From: Acanthornis magna
Taxonomy: Eukaryota; Chordata; Aves; Passeriformes; Acanthizidae
Assembly: GCA_036785705.1 (NCBI GenBank)
Contig: JAWUZG010000331.1
Coordinates: 372,001 to 436,000, forward strand
Direction: 5' to 3'
DNA length: 64,000 nt
Under the pieces are notes generated by a model. It did no database searches. It was not told the DNA's origin and saw nothing but the letters and a program-made list of their open reading frames with translations. How positions within the stretch are numbered: the stretch's first letter is position 1; each line of letters begins with the position of its first letter. A program made the position numbers and the translations under genes. Below, piece after piece: positions 23,400 through 34,704 of this stretch.

Positions 23400-24620
23400 T
23401 TACTTTCCTCAGAAAGTTCCCTCTTGGTCAGCTCTTGTGGCCTAAGCCTTCAGTTCCTTTAGCTCCTGGTGCTAAGCTGCTCATGCTGAACGAGATGACT
23501 CAGAGAGAAGAACACAGTTCATCCAATTCCTTCTGGGACACTGAGAGGGGAGGGTGTGAAAACAGCAGCATTGTTTGGTGTCACCTCCTCTCTGCCCTTC
23601 ACGCCTTTCAGCGCTTTGAAACAGCCAAGAGCTTTCTTGCAGAGAGCAAGGAAGCAGCTGTTCCTTCTGCCAGGGCTCGCTCTCTCCACTCTCTGCATTT
23701 GACTGCTTTTGTCCCTCTGGCTGTGCCCTCTGTTCCCCCTCTGCTCGCTGGCTGCTGCCCAGGACTGTGGAGCTGGCACAGATCAAGTGGTTGAGACCCT
23801 CATTTCTCTGCCCCTGCAGCTGCCTGGGCACAGCAGCCTTTTCCATCTGGAGGCTCCATATGGACAGGGAGGCCCCACCTGCGTTCCTTGCACAAGCTCC
23901 AGGAGCCCAGGGCCTGCCATCTCAAGTCCCTGCTGCCACTGAGGGCTCCCAGGTGCCTCAGGCTGCTGTGACACCACTGCAAACGGGAGGGGAGAGTGCC
24001 AGGGGCTGTGTTCAAAGTCAGCTCCATTTGCTGCTGCTGCTGCTGCTGTGGCTGTCCTTGGGCCAGCCCTGCCCCAGACTCAGGGATCAGCTGCAGGCAC
24101 TGCTGCTGCTCCCTCGGGATCAGCCACACTTTGGCTCTTGCTCTCCATGCCAGCAGAAGCGGTGCCTGAAGCAGCAGGTGCTGACAGTGCCCCAAGCCCC
24201 GGGGCCGGAGGGGTCCCTTGGCTGCGGGGCTGGGAGGAGCTGCCCCTTGTTCTCCTCTGCCTCACGCCAAGCTGGGCCCCTCACGAGTGGGGCAGCACAG
24301 CAAACAGGGAGCCTGCCAGTCTCTTCCAGCCGTGTCTGCTCACAGTTTGGACCTTGCAGCTTCAGGGGGACAAAGGCAGCTGCTTCTGCTCCCTCTGCAT
24401 GTCCCCGTGTCCAGCAGTGCTGCTCCATCAGTCTGTGACAGCAATGGGGAAAAGCCTCAGCCCTGCAGGGCCAGGAGCTGCCGAGCTCTGCCTGAGCAGC
24501 TCAGCCAGCGGGAAGGGAGGTGCTCCACATGGGAACCAGGAGCAAACGACATTCCTTTTTTAGGGCATGTTTTCTGTTTTAAGGAAAAAGAAAAGGGAAA
24601 AGGATAAGGAATAAAAACCT
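23400..24620. other. Non-coding stretch with CTG repeat
   Basis: Frames of up to 223 codons are open (287 codons in the copy at 46,177-47,040), but none resembles a family or is kept at its ends between copies. A CTG triplet run near 24,031-24,048 has one unit fewer than the copy near 46,441-46,461. Confidence 0.45.
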
Positions 24621-25740
24621 AGGTGAAATGTGAAAGATAAAAACAAAACTCAAGTGCGTAGTGAAAAATCTTCTGTAACTTTCGATTAAGAGGTAACTGA
24701 TTTTTTGTAAAAGTGAACTCAATTATTTATTTCGTCAATATGCTGATGGCATGCATCCATCGTACTGACCTCAGCAGCCTTTTTTAACACATTTTGGGGT
24801 TTGTTTCCAATATTAAGTTTTTTTAAATTCTGGTTGAAGCAATAGGAAATTGATTGTGCCCTGCAAGCTCCAAGCAGGACTGGGAAGCTAAACTCTGCCA
24901 AACCCCATCTCATTAGGAAGATGCCCTTCCTTCTCACCCCATGAATTAGCTGCACATTCCCTTTGAAATTGTCAGTGGTTTCTTAAAGATGCAAAGTCCC
25001 ACTTATGGCTTTTTGCTCTGGTTTGGAAGTGGAGAAGGGCAATTCTTCATTCATCAACTCCAGACTGCACTGCCTTAGGAACATGGCCCACTCGCCAGGT
25101 TTGGCCCACTCGTGGCACTATGAGAGGAGGAAGAAAGTGCAATTGCACAATTCCAACCCAAAAGGAATGAAGAATGGGACAGACAGAACATCCTGTGGAG
25201 ATACAGGCGTTCAGCTGGGACTGTGGAGGGTTTGGGCTCTTGCCATTGGATGTGTATCCCTCAGTGCAATCTCTGGGCCTGCAGGAGAGTCTCACTCACC
25301 TGCCAAAGCAGAAAGCTCCGTCGCTGTGCTCGGAACAGGCTCATCTGATGCAAAGCTGTCAGAGCAATGGGAGGGCAGAGCGGGCCCAGCCGTGCCCGGG
25401 GCTGAGCCCCAGCAGAGCCCTGGCAGAGCCCAGAGCAGCCTCAGCATGCGCAGAGCGTGGCTGGAAGGAGACAAACCAGAAACCGCCCGTCAGCTGAAGG
25501 CTCCTGTCCCCCTTGTCCCAAGCGCCCGCAGTGCCCAGGCCGTGCTGGCTGTGCTCAGAGCTGTGCCCAAAGCTCCCCATCATTGCTGCCTTTGGGAGGA
25601 GAGCAGGAGGGCAGCACATGTGCTCAGCCTCCAGCCAGCCATGGCAGATCCACCTCCTCAGCAGCTGCCCAGAGCGGGATGCTCCTGTGCTCGCTGCCAT
25701 CTCCCCAGAGCCATTATCCCACCCCTGCCCAGAACATGGG
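24620..25740. other. Block K spacer, no gene seen
   Basis: AT-rich to 25,000, then GC-rich, 3' of a decayed PIM-like copy. The counterpart is 47,040-48,160. A 288-codon plus frame is open in this copy but is interrupted in the other. Confidence 0.4.
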
Positions 25741-25744
25741 GATC

Positions 25745-26600
25745 CACCTCACGGCATCTGCTGCTGCAAGAAAAGCTGCTCCCAAATGATGTCCTCACCC
25801 TTCTCCAAGGGCACATCCGAGCCACTCCACAGCTGGTCCAGCACTGCCCGATCCAGACCGGACACCCGTGAGAGCTCTTCCTTTGAAAAACAAACAGCAA
25901 ATTAATGAGAAGACGTTACAAACAAAAAGTGGAAACAAGAAAAAAGTTACAACGTTATTACTGTCAGGAGCTCAAGGAAGGACTGACCCCTCCATGCCAG
26001 GGAAAAACCCACTCACGGGTGAGGGAAACCAAGGCTTTCTCCCTTCCCCCTGCACTGCTCTCCAAAAGAATGGGAACCCAGGGCAAACAAGGGCAGTGGA
26101 GCAGCCCAAGCCCTTCCTCCCCTGCCAAACAAACCAGCCGCTGCACAGCTTCTGGAGTCCCACCTCTGCTCCCCCAGGGGGGTTTGTTTTGCTTGGGGAG
26201 CCTGCCTCCAGCTCCAGCCCCAGCCCAGGGCACGGTGGGAGTTGAGGGCTGTTGGCAGGGCCAGGAGCCACCTCCCATTTCATTACCACCCCAGACCATC
26301 CCCCCGAGCCCTGCCAAAAAGCAGCTTGGCAGATGAAGTGGGAAACCTATGGTGCCCCGCCAGGCTGTGCAATGGCCACATCTGGGAGCATCCCCCTGGC
26401 TCTGGACTCACCTGCAAATATGGAGCGTTTCTTTGAAGAAGGTGCCAGAATCGACGTCGATCATCTTCAGCTTGCTGGTGGCCAGGGCGGAAGAAGAGGC
26501 TGTCATCCTTGAGGTCATCCTTGGTGTCTCCAGCATCAGCCCCACCTGGTACAGCTTCTCCAGGGGCTCCTGCTCCTTCCCTGGGGGCACACCAGGCTGT
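25745..26600 (-). pseudogene. PIM1-like kinase relic, old layer (copy 1)
   Basis: Two exon remnants collinear with the better preserved gene to the right. The exon at about 26,408-26,590 ends LKMIDVDSGTFFKET plus LHICR and a GTGAGT donor; the catalytic loop HRDIKPEN has become KDDLKDD in another frame and the DFG motif reads DVD, so metal binding is lost. The exon near 25,760-25,860 keeps EKGEDIIWEQLF, followed by a stop. The GTLSYSPPEW activation-segment part and the last exon are not found. Confidence 0.7.
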
Positions 26601-26863
26601 CAGTGTTCTGCCCAGGGCCCCAGCCATCAATGAACCAGACAAGAAAAACCAGGCTGGATGGTGGCCACCAGTGCTTGCCACACCAGGTCTCCAGCTCAGC
26701 TCCAGCACAAGAGCTGTGTGTTCCCTTCTGATGATCCCTGCTCAGAGCTACAGGCACGCAAAAAAAAGTCTGATTTGCTTAGCTTCTGACTGCCAAGAGA
26801 TGTGTGGAGCTGTTACCTGCTAGGCCCCTGCATCAAAGTGTGCACGTGGATCTCTCCCATCTT

Positions 26864-28395
26864 CTAGGGCACATGAACACCCTGCATCCAAGGATGATTG
26901 AAGAGGTCTTCCAATGATGGCCTGTCCGAGGGTTGCATGGACAAACACCTCTTAATAACATCTTGGCACTCTGAGGAGAGAAACCAGAATCCACCAGTCA
27001 GTCGGAGAAGGGTCCCGTCCGCTTTGCCCACCCCATTCCCGTACCCAGGCCATGCTGGTTGTGCTCAGAGCTGTGCCTAAACTTCCCCATGGATTCTCTG
27101 TTTTGGAGGAGAGCAGGAGAGCAGGACATGTGCCACCTCCTTAGCAGCTGCCAGAGCAGGATGCTCATGAACCTGCTGCTCTCTCCCAACACTGGTATTC
27201 CCCATGTGCCACAGAGATGAGAATCCACCTTGAGAGAGCCACCTTGGGAACAAGATCTGCCCCCAGATGATCTCCTGGCCCCTCCTGAACGGGTGCTTCC
27301 CGACCACCAGGTGGTACAGCAGGAGGCCCAGGGACCAGATCGTTGCTGCCTCGCCATGGTAGCGCTGGTGGTGGATCCACTCTGGTGGGCTGTAGGACAG
27401 GGTTCCTGTGGAATATAGACACAGTTCATCAGGTGGATGCTGCTGCTCCCAGAGCCTCGCCCCAGCATCCCTGGGCATGTGGGGGCTGCACCAGTGGCAC
27501 ACGGGGTGACCTGCTGCCCTCTCGCCACCACCTGTGACTTGTGTACAAACTTGGGGTTGGAAAAGAAGCCACTGGTGTTGGAAGAAGGTAGCAGAAGCCC
27601 TGGGGATGTCTGATCATGACATGCAACAGAAAACCCCACACAATTGCGGGAAAAACCACTCTCATCCCTGCCTGCATTGCTCCCAAAAACATTAATATGC
27701 CAAGGCAAACAAGGGCAGCAAAGCAATCCAAGCCCTTCCTCGCCTGCACACCAAACTAGCCAATGCATGGGGTGTGACCCCCCCTCTCTGCTACCCCCAT
27801 GGGGGTTTTTGTTGGGCTGGCTGCCCTAGCTCCAGCCCCAGACCAGGGCAGAGTGGGTGGTGAAGGCAGTCAGCAGGGCTGGGAGCTGGATCCCCTCCCA
27901 CCCCCACCCAAAAGTAACTTGGCTGAAGAATTAATCCCATGCTCGGCAGCAACAGGGGAAGCCCCGGTGCTACACCCAGGCTGAGCCATGAGATGCTCAG
28001 GAGCATCCCCTGCGAGGGCTCTCCTGCAAATTGGCTGTAGGCTGTGTCTTGGAGGAAGGCGCCACAGCCAAAGTCGATGAGTTTCAGCTGCCCGGTGGCC
28101 AGGTCGAGCAGGATGTTCTCGGGCTTGATGTCCCTGTGCAGGACCCCGCAGCTGCTGCAGTGCCGCACGGCCTCCAGCACCTGGCGGAACAGCCCCCGCG
28201 CCTCCTCCTCCGGCAGGAACCTCCACTCCGCCAGGAAATCCAACAGGTCCTAGCAGCGCTCCGGACGCTCCAGCACCAACAGGAAGTCCTTGGCGAGCTC
28301 AACCCACTCCAGGAGCTGGATGACACCAGCACAGGCAGCAGACACCTTGGCCAGCAGCACGATCTCCAGGGGCACACGGGCACCGCAGGGCTGCG
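26864..28395 (-). pseudogene. PIM1-like serine/threonine kinase pseudogene (copy 1)
   Basis: Three exons on the minus strand. 28,034-28,395 holds [10 protein letters not shown], the hinge (VLERPERC), the catalytic loop HRDIKPEN and IDFGCG. 27,229-27,405 holds GTLSYSPPEWIHHQRYHGE and WSLGLLLYHLVVGKHPFRRG. 26,864-26,970 holds ECQDVIKRCLSMQPSDRPS, NHPWMQ and a stop. These match PIM kinase subdomains V to XI, and acceptors are intact. Breaks: a TAG at 28,250-28,252 (ERC stop DLLDFL), and the donor after the first exon reads GGAGAG where the older relic has GGTGAG. The glycine-loop exons are absent. PIM kinases are constitutively active growth-promoting kinases, and the PIM1-like family is known to be amplified in zebra finch. 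Confidence 0.85.
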
Positions 28396-28479
28396 GGAGG
28401 AGCACGATGCCGTCAGTGGGGCTGAGGCCGTGCCAGGGCTCTGGGACCCCTCACCCAGCCCGGGATGCTGTCAGAGACT

Positions 28480-29370
28480 GAAATAGTTCATGCCTCAAAC
28501 ATTGATAGAAAGTTTTGCTCATTGTACAGAACACTGCGTAAAGAAACTACAAGCAAAGAAGCCTCGGTGAGGATCCCTGACTGGGACCTTGGACTGAGAG
28601 TCAAACTGCTGAGATTAGATAAAGGGAAGCCTATTGTTCTGTCATCTCAGGCTGAGGGAAAGGAATGCATCCACAAAGGCCAAAGGCACCAGCTGCACTG
28701 AGAATCATCCCCGGCTGAGTTTGGGGTGGGGGCAGAGCACAGCTCACAAAGCTAAGTCTACACAGACTTCTCCCCCAACCGAGGGGGGGAGGAGGAGGTT
28801 TTGGGTGCATGGCATAACCTCTGGAGAGAGGCAATACACGCCCATCCTCCCTCACACAAACTGGGCCAGCTGTGGAACCCCCAAGCCCACAGGCCACATC
28901 CACGGCACATTCATGTGAGAGGCAGCTGAGGGGGTGTCATAATCCATCACAGACCCCCCCCAAAAGGCTAGGCCTTGCCCCACAGAACTGCACGTGATGC
29001 AAGAAGAGTCTGCTGCAAGAGACTGTCCCTCCCCAGGGGGACATGCCCTGAGTGTATATAAACCCATGGGATCCTGTGCTTTCCGGGGGGATCATCACCA
29101 CCAAGAAGACCAGGCTGGAGAGGATCAATGCATCATCACTGGGATCCACGGATGGTGATGTTCTTTTATTCTGTCTCTGTCACTCTCTTTCTGTCCCCCC
29201 CACCTCTTTTCCTACTTCTCTCTTTCTCTCTTTTCCACTCTCTCTCTCTTATTTACTATACGATAAATCCCATACTATTGACTGGCATATGGTCTCGTTT
29301 GCACCTTAATTAGGGCAGAGGTATTTCTAAAGAACCTTAATAATAGGATCATAATAGGAGCCGAGGGCTC
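28480..29370 (+). mobile_element. LTR-like segment with TATA box (copy 1)
   Basis: No coding content. A TATA box (GTATATAAACCC near 29,055) is followed by a transcription-start-like stretch and a long CT-rich run (29,160-29,250). The counterpart is split by ERV2: 50,900-51,254 and 58,237-58,760. It may be a solo LTR; ends are not defined. The sequence GGCAATACACG at 28,831-28,840 is the uninterrupted version of the ERV2 insertion site. Confidence 0.4.
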
Positions 29371-29379
29371 CGTGTGGAT

Positions 29380-29810
29380 CTGCAGGACCTTGTCCCTGGG
29401 CTCGTCTGGATCAGCTCGGGCAGCTGGGCTGCACTTGGCTTCCTTTGTGTCTCTGCTTCCCCTGGCACAGCACCTGCCCAGCGCCCAGGGGACAGCAATG
29501 GCAGAGGGGCACTTTGGGGTGAGGTTCAGTGTCTGTGCCCGGGATAAATCCCAAATCCTCCCCTAAGGAGCAGAGAGGGCTGACAGAGCACAGGATGCTC
29601 TGCTGAGCACGGGATGGCCCCAGGGGTGTCAGACACAGCCGGGATGGGAGTGCCAAAGAACAGGAGGAGCCAGCAGGAGAAGAAGAGCAGGAAGAAGGGC
29701 GGGTCGGGAGAAGGGACAGAGGGGAACAGCGAAAGGAAGAGGAGGGATCAAGGGGGTGGAGCACAAAGAGAAGCAGGAAAAGGAGCTGCCACGTGTGTCC
29801 ATCGCTCTCT
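29380..29810. other. Junction of block K and block M, no gene seen
   Basis: Shared with 58,770-59,214 and, inverted, 17,145-17,380. AG-rich on the plus strand (29,660-29,760). Confidence 0.45.
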
Positions 29811-30130
29811 GTGTCCGCAACCCTCGGCCCTGGGAGCATCGCCCCCCGCATCCCGCAGGTGACCGGGCAGGGGGAGCTCGCCCCAGAGATCTTGTGCGGT
29901 GCGTGGGGTTCTTTTTGGGAGGGGGGGATTTTTGGAGCTTGTAGGACTCCAGAACCGAGCCCCAAATATCTTTGGTTGATCCTGGGAGGGCTTGTTTGTT
30001 TGGGTTTTTTTTTGGTGGGGGAGGGGGCGGATGTTTGGATGTTGCAGGACTCCAAATGTGAGTCGCAAATGGCCCTGGGGGGATATTGGGGAGTCCCCGG
30101 CACGCGGGTTTTTGGGGGTCCCAGTGGCGG
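29810..30130 (+). repeat. Direct repeat R1 of block M
   Basis: Left member of a diverged direct repeat that brackets MHC exon 1; right member at 31,360-31,690. Both start GTCCGCA and contain CAGGTGACC...GAGCTCGCCCC, GAGCCCCA-ATATC and GCAGGACTCCAAA. Confidence 0.65.
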
Positions 30131-30689
30131 CTGGCGGGAGAAGTGGGATGGGGTGGGCTGGGGCCCGGGCAGGGTGGGATGTGGATTGGGGTGTAGGCTG
30201 AAGTGTGGGGGAGGGGGATGGGTGGGGTGGGGCCTGGGATGAGGCAGCCGAAGGTTGGGGGTGCTGAAGGCGGGGGGACCCCACTCCTTCGGGGCTTGCG
30301 GGGTATCGGCCACCTGTGAGGGAGTTTTGGGGTAGCCCTAATCCTTCGGGGGTGGCAGTGGCAGCGGGGGACACGTGTCTCCGGCAGCTCTGGAGCCCAG
30401 CTGCGCCTCCCTGGGCCCCAGCGGCGGCGGGAGCGGAATTTGGGGAGGGGGAGGTGTGGGGCGGGCAGGCCGGGCCCCCCCGCTGGGCGCTGTCCCGTTG
30501 GGGCCGAGTGCGGGGGGAGCTGTCCCGCGGGGCCCGGCCCTGCCCGGGCACGGCTGATGCCGCCCGCCCGCGCTCCGCACTGCTCCGGCCTGGTGCTCGC
30601 AGTGCCGCGCGGGGCGGGGCCGCTTTGGGAACCCCCCCAGGGCAGAGCGCGGCTGCTTTGGGGCTCTGGGCAGCTGCCCGGCACTGGGC

Positions 30690-30760
30690 ATGGGCCGTGT
30701 GGGGGCAGCTGGGGCCGTGCTGGTGGCACTGGTGGTGCTGGCAGTGCCCCCGGCCGCGGG
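30690..30760 (+). pseudogene. MHC class II beta exon 1 (signal peptide), isolated
   Basis: Encodes MGRVGAAGAVLVALVVL then AVPPAAG and ends at a GTGAGC donor. It differs from the copy at 16,178-16,248 by one residue (L for V). It sits in a CpG-rich island (about 30,350-30,780) with a GGGGCGGGGC box about 70 bases upstream. The next downstream exons are the zinc-finger exons at 32,232 and 32,495, in an incompatible phase. Confidence 0.8.
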
Positions 30761-31359
30761 GTGAGCGGGGGGCGCGGTGAGAAGGGGGACGGGGGCTGGG
30801 ACTGAAACGGAGCGAAATGTGGATTGGGAGCCCCAAAGTGTGCAGGAGGGGCTTGGAAGCCCCAAAACCAAGCATGTGGAACGAGGGTTGGGGATTGAGG
30901 GGGCTATGGTGAAAGGGACAGAAGAGCAGGGGAAAAGAGGGGTCTGGGACCCCAAAGAGAGCGGGAGGGGGATGGGACACGGAAATTGAGTTGGGAGGGG
31001 TGTGTGGATTGGGAGAAGGATGGGAAAGGGGAGGAGAGGGGAGGGAAAGGTGGGATTGGGATGGAAGAAGGTCGGTTCCATGGGGGTCCAGCCCTGTCCC
31101 CCGGCACTCGACCCCCAGAGCAATTCCCTGGGGGCTCTGTGGGAGGTGGATCCGCACTGGGGGGGTCCCCAAGTCCCCTGTCCATCCCTGGGGCTGATGA
31201 GGGGGTTCCCTGATCCCAGCAGCCTGTCCTGCAGCAGCCGTGGGGCAGAGGAGGGTGGGAAAGGGGGTCTGGGGTGGGAGCAGAGGATTTGTGGGAGGAA
31301 GAGGAGAGGTGGAGGAGGAGGAAAAGGAGGAGCAGAACCATGAGGTTTCACCACGCACT

Positions 31360-31690
31360 GTGTCCGCAGCACCCCCGGCTCTGGGATTATTGTCCCCCCA
31401 CACTCCACAGGTGACCAGCGAGTGAGAGCTCGCCCCAAATCTATCTGGTGATCTCCAAGAGGGTTATTTTTTTTTTCGAGGGTTGCTTGGAACTCACATA
31501 TTTTGGAATTGAGCCCCAGATATCATTGCATGTCCCTGGTGGGGATTTTTTGGGCCGTAGGGGATGTTTGAATCTTGCAGGACTCCAAAGCTGAACCATA
31601 AATGGTATTTGGGGGAATATTGGGTGGGGTCCATGTGGGAATTGCCCAGTATTGGTGAGACAGGGCATTGGTTTTGGGGGTCCCCAGGAG
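31360..31690 (+). repeat. Direct repeat R2 of block M
   Basis: Right member of the pair with 29,810-30,130, about 1.55 kb apart, diverged by roughly a quarter of positions by eye. The interval between (30,770-31,350) is purine-rich on this strand and holds no gene. Confidence 0.65.
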
Positions 31691-32258
31691 AGCTGTGGGG
31701 GTGGAATGCAGGACTCCCGGAGTGGAGAGAGCAGAGAGGGGCGATAGCGGAGCTGGAGGACCCCCGGCAGACTGGAGGGGTGGGGGAGCCTGGAGACAAG
31801 GCAGGGCCAGGACACTGTGACGCTGAAAGGGGCGGCGGAGAGAGGAGGAAGCCCAGAGTGCCTGGAGTGGGGGGAGCCTGGAGAGGGGGACCCTGGGAGC
31901 CCTGGGAGCCCAAGCAGCATCAGGGAAGAAGGGACCCCTGGGACCAGCAAAACCCCACGGCATCCCTAAGCAGGAGCCTGGAGAAGGGGGATCCCCAGGA
32001 CCCACGGGAGCCCCATCAGCTTTGAGAAGGGGGAACCCCAGCACCCCAAAGAGGGGAGACTGGAAAGGGGGAACTCCTGGGAGGCTGTTTTTGGGCTGTT
32101 TTGTGGCTGTTTTCTCTCTTGCTTTTTGGAGGATTTTATAGACACAAGAGACTTGGTGACTTCTAGAGCTGGACTTGGGCCTGAGGAACCCCCAACCCAA
32201 GGCACTCACACTTTTTTTTCCCCCAAACCAGGATTTCCCATTCCCAAACCTTGTCCGG

Positions 32259-33417
32259 ATGGGGGAGGAAGTTGTGAGGAAGAGGAAGATGGCCCAGGAC
32301 CCTCAGCCAGGTGAGGAGGAAGTCAGTGCCCCTTTCCCCCTCTCTTCTGCTCCATGTCCCAGCTGAGCATCGCCCCCGGCTGCAGGACAACCCCGCTGCT
32401 GACGCTGTCCTGCAGGGACAGACTGGGGGGATGTCCTTCCCCTTCCCTGTGGCACAGAGGCAAATGCCATCCTCTCCTTGTCTTTCCTCCCCAGACAAGG
32501 AGCTGCAGACGGAGCCCAGGGAGGACAAACCCTTGGGGCAGAACCTGGTGGAAGAGGCTGTTTTGAGCGGCTCCATGACACAGGAGTTCAAGAGGGAGGA
32601 AAAGCCTCAGAGATGCTGCACAAGGAGGGGCTGCAAACCCAGTCCAGGGCACTCTGAGGAGGAGAGACCCACCCTGTGCCAGGAAGGCAACCGGAGCTCC
32701 AGCCAGGGCTCGAACCTGGTGGTCCCTGAGCAGCTCCATGATGGGGAGAAGCCCTACAAGTGTGGGGAATGTGGGAAGGGCTTCAGCAAGAGATCCCAAC
32801 TGATGGTCCCTCGCAGGATCCACACAGGGGAGAGGCCCTATGCGTGTGGGGAATGTGGGCAGAGGTTTCGGACCAGCTCCCATCGCCTCAGGCATCAGCA
32901 GATTCACACAGAGGAGAGGCCCTTCTGCTGCCCTGAGTGCAGGAAGGGCTTCAAGCAAAATTCCCACCTCATCAGGCACCGGCGCATCCACACAGGGGAG
33001 AGACCCTACGAGTGTGGAGAATGTGGGAAGAGCTTCAGCCAGATCTCCCACCTGATCTCCCACCAGAGGATCCACACTGGAGAACGGCCCTATGAGTGTG
33101 GGGAATGTGGGAAGAGCTTCAGCCAGATCTCCCACCTGATCCACCACCAGAGGATCCACACTGGGGAGAGGCCCTATGAGTGTTCCGAGTGTGGGAAGAG
33201 GTTTCCAACCAGCTCAGATCTCCTCGTGCATCAGCGGATTCACAGAGAGGAGAGGCCCTTCCGCTGCCCCGACTGCAGGAAGGGCTTCAAGCAGAACTCC
33301 ACCCTTATCAGGCACCGGCGAATCCACACAGGGGAGAGGCCCTAAGAGTGTCCTGAGTGTGGGAAGAGCTTTAGCCAGAGCTCTCACTTGACCCAACACC
33401 AGCAGTGCCACCAGTAA
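32259..33417 (+). pseudogene. C2H2 zinc-finger gene, premature stop in last finger
   Basis: Same two-exon structure as the intact copy: 32,232-32,310 (ATG at 32,259, [14 protein letters not shown]) and 32,495 onward, with intact splice sites. Seven complete fingers follow the acidic linker. The first finger has proline in place of its first histidine (LMVPRRIH), so it probably does not fold. A TAA at 33,343-33,345 replaces the tyrosine of the TGERPY linker and removes finger eight; the old frame runs on to TAA at 33,415. A 300-residue truncated protein could still be made, so function is not excluded. Confidence 0.8.
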
Positions 33418-33734
33418 GGCAAGCCCTGCGAGTGCCCTGAGTGTAGGAGGAGCTTCGTGTGCTGCTCCAACTTCATCACCCCTCAGACGACCCTCATTGG
33501 GCAGAGCCCTGGTGACCCACACTCCCTGTGACCAACACTGGGAGGACACCTGGCTGGTGGCTTCCACATCCTCAGATTCCCTGGAGCCACCTGGGCAAAC
33601 ACAGGGGCAGGAACGTTCATCAGGACTCTGATTGACATCAAAAATTTATTGGGAAGAGCTGATTTATTGAAGTTGCACCTTAAAAAATCTCACCAGCTGT
33701 GTCCATTTGTTTCTTCTGGTGGCATCAAGCAACG

Positions 33735-33790
33735 CTGGAGGATCTTGGAGTTCTTTTCCAACCTAAATGATTTCCTTCTTCATCCTGTCA
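33735..33790 (+). mobile_element. CR1 LINE 3' tail fragment
   Basis: GGATCTTGGAGTTCTTTTCC then AACCTAAATGATTTC, the avian CR1 end; same place in the unit as 13,395-13,450 and 63,210-63,260. Confidence 0.55.
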
Positions 33791-33924
33791 AAGCAACCAA
33801 AATTGGGGTAAAAATAACTGAAACGAAGAGATCTAAAGCTGCACCATTTTTACTGGGATTTGGGGGTGAATTTGATACTCACGGAGGCTTTGGTTGTTCT
33901 GGGGCTGCCCAGGCCAGAGGACTA

Positions 33925-34165
33925 TGCCATGAACTCATAGTTGTGGCAGCAGAACGTGTCCACCTGAGCCCATCTGTTCTCCAGGAATTCCGGTTGTCTG
34001 TGCCAGTCCCTGGCCTGGGTCTCCCCATTTTGGGTGTGCCCCCCAAAGTGCCCAAATCTCTGCTGAAGTGCTAGAGCTGCTCCCGGCTGTGGATGTTCCT
34101 GTCCACCAAGCTCTCCTGGTCAATGCCATGGGGGGCTGGGAGGGGCATTTGGGGATCCTGTGGGT
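33925..34165 (-). pseudogene. MHC class II beta exon 2 relic, inverted relative to its unit
   Basis: The minus strand gives HGIDQESLVDRNIHSREQL followed by a stop, then in another frame the PEFLEN/HNYE region. It shares the frameshift of the other two copies and adds its own stop after REQL. Exon 1 and the transmembrane exon of this unit are on the plus strand. Confidence 0.8.
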
Positions 34166-34494
34166 ATTCGGAGGGGCTTTTGTGGTTCTTGGGGACATCT
34201 GTGGTGTTTAGAGGGTCCTTGTGGGGTCTGTGAGGGACGTTTGGGGTCCAGGCTTGGGTGTGTGGCTTGGAGGATTTTGGGTTGGGATTTTGGTTGGGTC
34301 TTGGGGGAGATGGAGAAGGGGTTATGGTGGCTCTGGGGGCCATTTCTTTATCATGGACTGAATTTGCGGTATCCTAAGGGTAGCTGGGGTGAGGTGGATT
34401 TGAGAGGTCCGGCATTGGCTGTGGGGCTGGGAAGGGGTTTCAGGGCAGTTGTGACCGCCCAGACTCCCAAAACTGCCACCACACCCTGACCCTC

Positions 34495-34557
34495 AAGATG
34501 CTGCCGGGGTTTGGGGGCTCCATGTTGGGGTTCCTCCTCCTGGTGCTGCAGGAGAAG
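34495..34557 (+). pseudogene. MHC class II beta transmembrane exon
   Basis: Twenty-one codons read KMLPGFGGSMLGFLLLVLQEK, ending at a GTGAGG donor; this fits the membrane anchor exon. The acceptor side is unclear and the Ig-domain exon that should precede it is missing. The frame also stays open past the donor to 35,232. Confidence 0.5.
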
Positions 34558-34704
34558 GTGAGGGGGCATCCCCAGGGGTCATGTGTCCCCCCCAGAGCAT
34601 GTGTGACCCCCCGCCCGTCCCAGTTTCACCCCCTTTTCCCTCCCCACAGGGCTCCTGACCCAGCTCCTGCTGCCCCCAGGAGGGAATTTGGGGAGGGGGC
34701 AGAG

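Noticed and set aside
23767..24438. Leucine-rich frame with a CTG run that looks like a signal peptide
   Set aside because: The hydrophobic stretch is a CTG microsatellite, and the frame extends differently in the other copy (46,177-47,040).
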